Origin: JBOHHR01 sp050740975
Lineage (GTDB): Bacteria; Pseudomonadota; Gammaproteobacteria; JBOHHR01
Direction of reading: 5' to 3'
Assembly (NCBI GenBank): GCA_050740975.1
Contig: JBOIEE010000057.1
Span: forward strand, 1-8,714
DNA: 8,714 nucleotides
In this document: piece by piece, positions 1 to 5,520 of the stretch
Position numbering within the stretch: position 1 is the first letter of the stretch
Layout of the letters: each line of letters starts with the position of its first letter
Position numbers and translations under genes: made by a program
The notes under the pieces: model-generated
Seen by the model: only the letters and a program-made list of their open reading frames with translations
Told to the model about the DNA's origin: nothing
Database searches by the model: none

Positions 1-475
1 AGGCGGAGTCTTGGATCACCCCCCCGCCCGTACCCTGCGACTTAAACTGCTGCGGCAGCGCGAGCATATCGACCAACCAATCCAGAATATGGGTCTCAAG
101 CTCAGTGCAAGCGGGGCTGGTCGCCCACAGCATGCCCTGCACCCCAAGCCCGGCCGACAACAATTCCCCGAGGATGGCGGGGCCGGAAGCATTGGCCGGG
201 AAAAAGGCGAAAAAATTGGGGGACTGCCAGTGGGTGATGGCGGGGAGAATGATCGACTCTACGTCCTGCAAAACGTGTTGGAAATCCTCTCCGTGCGATG
301 GCGGATCCGGCGGCAATTGCGCGCGGACCTGACCCGGTTGTACCCGCGGAAGCACCGGCAAGGATTCGACGCGCTCGTAGTAAGCAGCGATCCAATCCAC
401 AAGTTCGTATCCGTATTTGCGGAATTGCTGCGGCGTCATATGAAAGGATTTTTCTGTCTTTTCTAGTTCGTTCAT
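1..475 (-). CDS. PLP-dependent decarboxylase, aromatic-L-amino-acid/tyrosine decarboxylase type (N-terminal part; runs off left edge)
   Basis: The 158 visible codons, ATG at 475 down to base 2, form the N-terminal third of a group II PLP decarboxylase. Seen directly: an N-terminal helix with MTPQQFRKYG and ELVDWIAAYYERV (residues 13-36), then SPNFFAFFPANASGPAILGE (85-104), LLSAGLGVQGMLWATSPACT (105-124), ELETHILDWL (125-134) and GGGVIQDSA (150-158). These match the substrate-pocket and PLP-phosphate segments of the aromatic-amino-acid decarboxylase family. The PLP lysine lies beyond the window. The family removes CO2 from aromatic amino acids or related substrates in the cytoplasm; this substrate cannot be read here. 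The start is uncertain: ATG 475 lies in a 10-base tandem repeat, ATG 439 is an alternative, and neither has a clear Shine-Dalgarno. It follows the GNAT gene after 173 bases on the same strand and may share its transcript. No strong promoter or terminator is visible between them. Confidence 0.88.
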   Translation of the reverse strand, partial: MNELEKTEKSFHMTPQQFRKYGYELVDWIAAYYERVESLPVLPRVQPGQVRAQLPPDPPSHGEDFQHVLQDVESIILPAITHWQSPNFFAFFPANASGPAILGELLSAGLGVQGMLWATSPACTELETHILDWLVDMLALPQQFKSQGTGGGVIQDSA

Positions 476-485
476 GTTCGTTCAT
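466..485. repeat. Perfect 10-bp tandem duplication over the decarboxylase start
   Basis: Plus-strand gttcgttcat is repeated twice in direct contact (466-475 and 476-485). On the minus strand each copy reads ATGAACGAAC, so each provides an ATG. Only the downstream copy (475) is in frame with the decarboxylase; the upstream ATG (485) opens a different 127-codon frame with no recognisable protein. Confidence 0.9.
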
Positions 486-648
486 TGGCAGAAACGCTGG
501 CTTCTGCTACGCTCCAATACGTTGCGGATCACATCCGGGTATCACCCCGCCAAGACAGCAATCTCGTCCAGAAGGGGACGCTCTAGCCGCGCCAAGCCGC
601 CACTGCCGCGCTCGGCTTCGGGCAGGTATGATGCCACATGGTTGTCGG

Positions 649-1188
649 TTAGGAGTTACCCAAGATCTTGAGACAAACAACCTTGGGATCCGATGGCGCA
701 TAGAAGTCCTCTAACAGAGCGACCTCGCGATACCCGGCACGTTGATAAAACTTGCGCGTCGATTGATACTTAGCATGTCCCGAGGTATCAATATACACCC
801 GCCTACCGCCCGCTGCCGCTATCGCCGCCTCGGCCGTCGCGAGCAGAGCCTTCCCTATCCCGCGGCCTTGAAGAGCGGGCGCGACTACTAGCCAGTAAAG
901 ATCGTAGCTCGCTTGGGTGCAAGGGATGCGCCCAAAACATGCAAAGGCCGCAAGCTCGCTGGGCGTTTCGGCAAATAGGAATTGATAGCCGCTCGCCACG
1001 CCCTTGGCGCGATATTCGCCCAGCAATTCCAGCGCGATCGACACTTCCTCCTCGCTGAAAAACCCGGTGGCGCGGGTCATGGTTTCCACCCGGCGCATGT
1101 CCTCCGCAGACGGCTTTCTGCGCAGGCTGAGCGCCTCCCAATGGGGATACCGAGCCTCATCGCGCGACCAAGATCGTTGTGCTCGCAT
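649..1188 (-). CDS. GNAT-family N-acetyltransferase
   Basis: This 179-residue protein has the GNAT acetyl-CoA motif A: the strand LYWLVVAPA (97-105) followed by QGRGIGKALL (107-116), where Q/R-x-x-G-x-G/A binds the acetyl-CoA pyrophosphate. The C-terminal half contains RRVYIDTSG and STRKFYQRAGY, the usual GNAT motif B region in which a Tyr after the helix often protonates the leaving thiolate. The family moves an acetyl group from acetyl-CoA to an amine. The ATG at 1188 is well supported by AGGAGG at 1198-1203, nine bases upstream. It starts 21 bases after the second ATP-grasp gene, so it is almost certainly co-transcribed and probably acts on the pathway's product or an intermediate. It is much shorter than the beta-lysine acetyltransferase AblB as I recall that family (about 270 residues), so an AblB role is not supported by length. 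Its substrate is unknown. Confidence 0.9.
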   Translation of the reverse strand: MRAQRSWSRDEARYPHWEALSLRRKPSAEDMRRVETMTRATGFFSEEEVSIALELLGEYRAKGVASGYQFLFAETPSELAAFACFGRIPCTQASYDLYWLVVAPALQGRGIGKALLATAEAAIAAAGGRRVYIDTSGHAKYQSTRKFYQRAGYREVALLEDFYAPSDPKVVCLKILGNS

Positions 1189-1209
1189 AAAGCCTCTCCT
1201 CCTCGCGTC

Positions 1210-2220
1210 CTAGGCGCTATTTATCAGCAGCAACGATCCTTCGCTGAACTGCTCCCACCTCGCATCCTCTAGGATGCGCGCCACCGCCTGCGGGAAGGAG
1301 ATCCCGGCCTCGGCCAGCGCCGCCGCGTATCCCGCATCGGGAGAAAGGCAGGGGTTGGCGTTTACCTCCAGCACCCATGGCCTGCCATCGCGGTCTACGC
1401 GAAAGTCCACGCGCGCATATCCGCGCAAACCAAAAACCTTCCAACAACGTTCGGCCCAATCCTTAAGCTCCGCGCGCAGCCCGTGATCCTCGGGGCGCTG
1501 CTCAAAACAGCGGATGGTGTTCCGATCCTCGAAGGAGCCGGGCTCCCACTTGGCACGGTAGTCGACGATGCGCGGCTTGTCCGGTGGATAATTACAGAAG
1601 AGCATTTCTGCAATAGGTAGCACCTGGACGCCTTCCGGCCGCGCCAACAAACCCACGTTGAACTCCCGCCCTTCGATATAGCGCTCGGCGAACCACGGAC
1701 CGCCGTAGCGGGCTCGCCGCAGTGTGAGTGCGGCGGGCAACTGGCTGGGGTGCCGGATCACGGAGGAGTCATCCAAACCGAAGGAGGCATGCTCCCAGAC
1801 CGACTTGACTATCCACGGTCCGGACCCGGCCTCATCCTCGGGAACCGCCGGCGTGGGCAGACCATGCAGCCCCAACCAGCGTTTTGTAAGCCCCTTATCG
1901 GATGCGAGGGCCAATCCGTTCGTGGGTGTGCCGGTGTAGGGGATCCCCAGATCATCCAACAGACATGACGCCAAAAGCGCGAGCCGGTCGCTAGAGGCGA
2001 TGGATTCCACCAGATTGAACACAACCCAAGGACGCAGCCTTTGCAGCCGTTCTTTCGCCCGCGCCAAATTGAGATCTAAAGGCACCGTAACCGGTTTACA
2101 TCCTAAGCGCGCCAAAGCCCCGGCCACCACATCCACCTGGACCAGCAGGTCCAGCTCGTCGGGGCGCGCGTTAGCGACGACCGCACCGTGGAGGATGACA
2201 ACCGTGCGAGGACTCGGCAC
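1210..2220 (-). CDS. ATP-grasp ligase, D-Ala-D-Ala-ligase-like (second of a pair)
   Basis: This 336-residue protein belongs to the ATP-grasp superfamily, which uses ATP to join a carboxylate, via an acyl-phosphate, to an amine. The N-terminal substrate domain opens with TVVILHGAVVANARPDE (6-22). The central region has WIVKSVWEHASFGLD (lysine-containing ATP-binding strand) and PWFAERYIEGREFNVGLL. The C-terminal metal site is RVDFRV (Asp272) plus WVLEVNANP (Glu285, Asn287). After the metal site it reads CLSPDAGYAAALAEAG, unlike the H-S-D-L-P segment of the neighbouring ligase, so the pair probably use different substrates. The start is GTG at 2220; the stop codon of the previous gene forms part of TGAGG, nine bases upstream, which suggests coupled translation. 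The gap to the previous gene is 10 bases. A housekeeping cell-wall Ddl is unlikely because two divergent copies sit beside an aminomutase; amide or dipeptide formation is inferred. Confidence 0.88.
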   Translation of the reverse strand: MPSPRTVVILHGAVVANARPDELDLLVQVDVVAGALARLGCKPVTVPLDLNLARAKERLQRLRPWVVFNLVESIASSDRLALLASCLLDDLGIPYTGTPTNGLALASDKGLTKRWLGLHGLPTPAVPEDEAGSGPWIVKSVWEHASFGLDDSSVIRHPSQLPAALTLRRARYGGPWFAERYIEGREFNVGLLARPEGVQVLPIAEMLFCNYPPDKPRIVDYRAKWEPGSFEDRNTIRCFEQRPEDHGLRAELKDWAERCWKVFGLRGYARVDFRVDRDGRPWVLEVNANPCLSPDAGYAAALAEAGISFPQAVARILEDARWEQFSEGSLLLINSA

Positions 2221-2230
2221 CCCGCCGTCC

Positions 2231-3229
2231 TCAGGCGACCCGCGCGGTCAAAACGGGGCAGCGCTTCAATGCAGACTTGATGATAAGCCGAATCAACTGG
2301 GTGTAGCGCACACCCACCAGGGTGGCGATGATCGGCAAATCCGAGTGTTCCGGGTGCAAGCCAGCGAGCGGATTGACTTCCAAGAAGTGCGGTACACCCT
2401 GGCCATCGAGGCGGATGTCCACCCGTCCCGCATCGCGGCAGGCGAGACAACGCCAAGCGGCCAGCCCCAGCGCTTCAACCTCAGCGCGCAGACCCGAATC
2501 ATCGGCCAAACGATAGCACACCACCTCTTCGCAATACTCCTTATTATAAAAGGAGTAAGCGTCGGCTTCTGCGCCATCGCGGAGGGTGATTTCCGCCGTT
2601 CCGAGCACCGCTGCGTCCTGGCCCGTGCCGAGGATCGCGACCGTGAACTCTCGGCCGGGAAGGTACTGCTCCACCAGCACCGGCTGGCCATAGCGTGCCA
2701 GCGAGCGTCTGCAGACGGCCCACAATTGCGCCTGTGATTCCACCTTGGAAGCTCCATCCACGCCCTTCCCCGTTCCCTCGGCCAAAGGCTTGGCAAACAG
2801 CGGAAAAGGCAAACGGATCTTTTCGACCTCTCCCTCCGAGTCTATGACCGCGAAAGGCGCCGTGGCTAAGCCGCTATCGCGCACGACGTGTTTAGCCATA
2901 GCCTTGTGCAGGGTGAGCGCGCACACCAGAGGATCGGAGAAGGTATAGGGGATTTGGTAGGCATCCAAAAGTGCGGGCACTTGGGCTTCACGGCCGCAGC
3001 CGTGAAGCCCCTCGGCGATGTTGAACACCAGATCCCAACGTTCCCCTGCCACCAGGCGCTGGGCAAGCTGCTTGATGTTGCCTATCCGCTCCGGCCGATA
3101 GCCCAAGGCATGTAAGGCCCCGGCGATCGCGTCGATGGTGTCCGGGCGGTCAAACTCTGCCGTTTCCTCTTCCCCATACCCGGCCGCGCGGTACTCCTCG
3201 CGCAAGTCGTAGGTGATGCCTATGCGCAC
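2231..3229 (-). CDS. ATP-grasp ligase, D-Ala-D-Ala-ligase family (first of a pair)
   Basis: This 332-residue protein resembles D-alanine-D-alanine ligases over its full length. The N-terminal domain starts MRIGITYDL and reads TIDAIAGALHALGY, and DLVFNIAEGLHG lies before the central domain. The ATP-binding part has LPFPLFAKPLAEGTGKGV, where Lys and the glycine-rich loop bind ATP, and PVLVEQYLPGREFTVAIL. The metal site is RVDIRL (Asp271) with HFLEVNPLAGL (Glu284, Asn286). It is followed by HPEHSDLP, whose Ser296 corresponds to the substrate-carboxylate serine of Ddl enzymes. The start is GTG at 3229, preceded by AGGAG eight bases upstream, and it overlaps the aminomutase gene by 10 bases, which argues for tight coupling. 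Acting after an aminomutase, it could ligate a beta-amino acid to a second residue; this is inference. A true cell-wall Ddl cannot be excluded by motif alone, but the location argues against it. Confidence 0.9.
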   Translation of the reverse strand: MRIGITYDLREEYRAAGYGEEETAEFDRPDTIDAIAGALHALGYRPERIGNIKQLAQRLVAGERWDLVFNIAEGLHGCGREAQVPALLDAYQIPYTFSDPLVCALTLHKAMAKHVVRDSGLATAPFAVIDSEGEVEKIRLPFPLFAKPLAEGTGKGVDGASKVESQAQLWAVCRRSLARYGQPVLVEQYLPGREFTVAILGTGQDAAVLGTAEITLRDGAEADAYSFYNKEYCEEVVCYRLADDSGLRAEVEALGLAAWRCLACRDAGRVDIRLDGQGVPHFLEVNPLAGLHPEHSDLPIIATLVGVRYTQLIRLIIKSALKRCPVLTARVA

Positions 3230-4389
3230 GGGATCGGCTCCTGGCCCGGAAGGCTGCCGTACCGGCTGCCAGGATCGGGATAGCGATAGATTTGGCCCGC
3301 ATAGTTTTGCAGCAACAGCTCATCACCTTCACGACCCGCTACATAGTCCGGCAGCAAGGGGATCTTGCCGCCGCCTTGAGGCGCATCCACCACGTAGGTA
3401 GGGACCGCGTAACCGGTGGTGTGCCCGCGCAATCCTTTGATGATCTCCAGCCCTTTCTCCACCGGCGTGCGGAAATGGGCCGAGCCCTGGATAGGGTCAC
3501 ACTGGTAGAGGTAGTAAGGCCGCACCCGGATCTTTAGCAGACCCTGAAACAGCCTGCGCATGGTCTCCACGGAATCGTTCACGTCCTTCAGCAGCACGGT
3601 CTGGCTGCCCAAGGGGATCCCTGCATCCGCAAGCCGGCCGCAAGCCTCCGAAACCTCCGGTGTCAGCTCATCGGGATGGGTGAAATGCAGGCTCATCCAC
3701 AAGGGGTGATAGCGTTTCAGCATGCGGGTGAGCGCCGGGGTGATGCGCTGGGGTTGCACCGCGGGCTGTTTAGTGCCTATGCGCAAGAATTCCAAGTGCG
3801 GAATTTTGCGCAAGCGCGATAGCAGCCACTCTAAGCGCTCATCATCCAGACTCAGCGGATCGCCGCCTGAGATCAGCACGTCCCGGATAGTGGGCGTGGC
3901 CTCGATATAGGCGATGGCGCGCTCCAGATCGCTCGTTCGCACGCTCTTCTCCCCGGTGGCGCCCACTAGGCGCGAGCGCGTACAGTAGCGGCAATAGACC
4001 GAGCACAGCCCGGTAACCAGGAACAGCACGCGGTCCGGGTAGCGATGCACCAGACCGGGCACCGGGCTATCGGCATCCTCCCCCAAGGGGTCGAGCGCTT
4101 CGCCGGCTGTATAAAGATACTCCGCGTTGACCGGTACCACAGTGCGTCGCAAGGGCTGCGCGGGATCGGTCTCATCGAGCAGACTGGCGTAATAAGGCGT
4201 GATCCCAACGGGCAAAGAGCCGGAGTGGCGACGGATAGCCTCCGCTTCTTCCTCCGAGAGCCGGATGATGTGCCCCAGCTCGTCGGCGCTGCGGATGCGA
4301 TGGCGGTTCTGCCAACGCCAGTCATTCCAATCGCGCCGAGACGCCTGCAAATAGAAGCGGCGGCGAAAAGCCTCGCTGCGTTCGCTCAC
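3220..4389 (-). CDS. kamA: KamA-family radical SAM/PLP aminomutase, probable lysine 2,3-aminomutase
   Basis: From a GTG at 4389 this is a 389-residue enzyme of the lysine 2,3-aminomutase family, which moves the alpha-amino group to the beta carbon using SAM, a [4Fe-4S] cluster and PLP. The cluster motif CSVYCRYC has Cys129, Cys133 and Cys136. The PLP lysine is Lys342 in DAPQGGGK, and the SAM-contact region ISGGDPL is present. Asp298 (QCDP) and Asp335 (VVDAP) align by spacing with Clostridium Asp293 and Asp330, which hold the lysine side-chain amine, so lysine is a plausible substrate. The family's structural zinc site is missing: Ser273 replaces Cys268 and the C-terminal CxCxxC is absent. The open frame continues upstream to a GTG at 4707, but those 106 codons have no family similarity and cross the likely promoter. 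GTG 4389 begins just before the conserved EAFRRRFY and has AAGG six bases upstream. It overlaps the next ligase gene by 10 bases. Confidence 0.87.
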   Translation of the reverse strand: MSERSEAFRRRFYLQASRRDWNDWRWQNRHRIRSADELGHIIRLSEEEAEAIRRHSGSLPVGITPYYASLLDETDPAQPLRRTVVPVNAEYLYTAGEALDPLGEDADSPVPGLVHRYPDRVLFLVTGLCSVYCRYCTRSRLVGATGEKSVRTSDLERAIAYIEATPTIRDVLISGGDPLSLDDERLEWLLSRLRKIPHLEFLRIGTKQPAVQPQRITPALTRMLKRYHPLWMSLHFTHPDELTPEVSEACGRLADAGIPLGSQTVLLKDVNDSVETMRRLFQGLLKIRVRPYYLYQCDPIQGSAHFRTPVEKGLEIIKGLRGHTTGYAVPTYVVDAPQGGGKIPLLPDYVAGREGDELLLQNYAGQIYRYPDPGSRYGSLPGQEPIPCA

Positions 4390-4563
4390 GGTCAGCCTTG
4401 GAACGGCTTGCCGGTTTGAGGTTACGAGTTGTAAGTGGAGGTGAGATGATGCGAACGGAATGACGGAAGGGTTGTTACTTGAACAAGCGGCGGATCGCCT
4501 TCCGGGAGGTTCTTCTTCTGGAGCGGAAACGCTGTTCTCTTTCACGGACTGTACCTCAACTGT

Positions 4564-4578
4564 TGCCCCTGTGGGGCA
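4564..4578 (-). repeat. Inverted repeat (6-bp stem, 3-base loop) in the kamA leader
   Basis: TGCCCC and GGGGCA are perfect complements around a three-base loop. The hairpin is G+C-rich and lies 12 bases from the palindrome at 4591-4606. There is no following U-run, so it is not a standard intrinsic terminator. Confidence 0.6.
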
Positions 4579-4590
4579 GGTCCCAATGAC

Positions 4591-4606
4591 GACCGAAGCT
4601 TCGGTC
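4591..4606. repeat. Perfect 16-bp palindrome in the kamA leader
   Basis: GACCGAAGCTTCGGTC is its own reverse complement. As RNA it could fold as a short hairpin with a very small loop after opening the central pairs; as DNA it has the form of a dimeric protein-binding site about 45-55 bases downstream of the predicted transcription start. Its role is unknown. Confidence 0.6.
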
Positions 4607-4654
4607 TTCCCAGCACCCTCTGGCCTTAAGGCATTCAGCGGGCGCGCGCTGCGT

Positions 4655-4682
4655 AATATAGAAGCTACTGAGCAAAAATCAA
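4655..4682 (-). promoter_or_regulatory. Predicted sigma-70 promoter of the kamA operon
   Basis: On the minus strand TTGATT (4682-4677) lies 16 bases before TATATT (4660-4655). These match the -35 and -10 consensus at 4 and 5 of 6 positions, in an A+T-rich patch within G+C-rich DNA. Transcription would start near 4648. This placement supports the kamA start at 4389 and argues against the upstream GTG at 4707, which would precede the promoter. Confidence 0.55.
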
Positions 4683-4692
4683 GGGATTTTTG
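4673..4692. promoter_or_regulatory. Dyad (8-4-8) overlapping the -35 element: candidate operator
   Basis: CAAAAATC and GATTTTTG form a perfect 8-bp inverted repeat around a four-base centre. The -35 hexamer (4677-4682) lies inside it, so a bound protein would block RNA polymerase. It is not followed by a T-run outside the dyad as a terminator would be, although termination of the upstream gene cannot be fully excluded. Confidence 0.4.
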
Positions 4693-4733
4693 TGATCGAA
4701 GATACACTTTCGGCTAGACCGGCCGTGCGGGGA

Positions 4734-5495
4734 TCAGGTGTCCCCTTCGAGAGCCTGTTTTATCTCCTGTTCTAGGTCCGCCAGGATGGCTTCGACGAAT
4801 ACCTCACCCTTGCGCGCAGTCGCAAGGCGGGGTTCTCCGGTGGCGCCGCTCGGCGAGTAATTGGGCCCATCGGGATGGTTGCGGTTGAGCACCCCGGTCG
4901 AGAGCGGTTTGGAGCTGCCGACGGCGCGTGAGAGGTTGACCTCCTGCGGGGCAATCGCCAACATGATCGAGGTCTCGATCTCATCGGCATGTCCCCCGAA
5001 GGCCTGCTGTTGGAGCTCAGCCACGGCGCTGAGATAGCGAGGGCCTTGATAGATATTGATCAGCAAAACGGCTTTTGAACACGCGCTTGCCGCCACTGCT
5101 TCTTGCAGCGGTGCAATAGTGCTTACACCTGTATTGAGCACAAACACTCGCCGTGCGCCCGCCCTTAAGATCCCGTCAATTACCTCCCGCGCCGCCGCTA
5201 CAAATGTTGCCCGGGAAAGGCTGATGCTGCCGGGATAACCGATGAACGCGGGGTAGTAGCCGTAGCTCAAGGTCGGCCAGACGAGCAACTCAAAGCGCCG
5301 CGCCGCTCTGGCGGCGAACCACTCTGCTTGCAGGAAGTCGGTGTTCAAGGGCAGATGGTAACCATGCTCCTTGCTGGCCGCGCCGACGGGTAATATCGCC
5401 CCGGCAGCACTTGTCGCAACTTCGGCCCAACTGAGCTTCGCTACCCACACCGGAAGTCGAAGCCGGCTATCAGACGAATCGATCTCAGCGCCCAA
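4734..5495 (-). CDS. Creatininase-family protein with an altered metal motif
   Basis: This 253-residue protein has the creatininase fold signature: AILPVGAASKEHGYHLPLNT (33-52) with Glu43, His44 and Asp53, and later GGHADEIETSIM (167-178). The family hydrolyses cyclic amides or small peptides with two metals (creatininase, the mycofactocin peptidase MftE). Two departures are visible. The usual E-x-H pair appears as KEHG, with adjacent Glu and His, and the expected NGHGGN strand is NTGVST (121-126), which lacks the metal-binding His. Activity is therefore uncertain; this may be a distinct subfamily. The start is TTG 5495, the only start after the upstream in-frame stop apart from GTG 5450; GGAG lies ten bases upstream, inside a small hairpin. 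It follows the GGDEF-EAL gene by 25 bases and precedes the kamA promoter, so it may belong to either unit. Confidence 0.85.
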   Translation of the reverse strand: MGAEIDSSDSRLRLPVWVAKLSWAEVATSAAGAILPVGAASKEHGYHLPLNTDFLQAEWFAARAARRFELLVWPTLSYGYYPAFIGYPGSISLSRATFVAAAREVIDGILRAGARRVFVLNTGVSTIAPLQEAVAASACSKAVLLINIYQGPRYLSAVAELQQQAFGGHADEIETSIMLAIAPQEVNLSRAVGSSKPLSTGVLNRNHPDGPNYSPSGATGEPRLATARKGEVFVEAILADLEQEIKQALEGDT

Positions 5496-5509
5496 AGAGC
5501 TTGCGCTCC
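5496..5509 (-). promoter_or_regulatory. Small hairpin covering the creatininase Shine-Dalgarno
   Basis: On the transcript GGAGC pairs with GCUCU around a GCAA tetraloop, directly before the TTG start. The GGAG is the only Shine-Dalgarno-like element near this start, so the hairpin may reduce initiation or make it depend on translation of the upstream gene. Confidence 0.4.
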
Positions 5510-5520
5510 AACCTCAACGG

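Larger units (their letters stand above)
4390..4648 (-). promoter_or_regulatory. Long structured 5' leader of the kamA operon
   Basis: The 344 bases between the creatininase stop (4734) and the kamA GTG (4389) hold a promoter followed by a leader of about 260 bases. On the transcript, hairpins can form at 4591-4606 and 4564-4578. A weaker one lies at 4522-4533 (AGCG stem, four-base loop). No lysine, cobalamin, glycine, SAM, c-di-GMP or T-box consensus was recognised by eye. The leader is open in the kamA frame, and the opposite strand is open too (4460-4717), but neither translation resembles a known domain. A regulatory leader, a spacer or decayed sequence are all possible. Confidence 0.4.

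Noticed and set aside
102..485. 127-codon minus-strand frame over the decarboxylase
   Set aside because: Arg/Gly-rich and without motifs; the overlapping frame from 475 gives a clear decarboxylase.
659..687. Inverted repeat CCCAAG/CTTGGG near the GNAT stop as a terminator
   Set aside because: It lies inside the coding region, has a 17-base loop and no U-run.
2000..2737. 245-codon plus-strand open frame
   Set aside because: It is antisense to the two ATP-grasp genes and has no recognisable motif.
4390..4707. N-terminal extension making KamA 495 residues long
   Set aside because: The extra 106 residues have no family similarity and span a promoter; the conserved region starts right after GTG 4389.
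4460..4717. 85-codon plus-strand open frame in the kamA leader
   Set aside because: It has no recognisable domain or good ribosome binding site, and the opposite strand is also open; not enough to call a gene.
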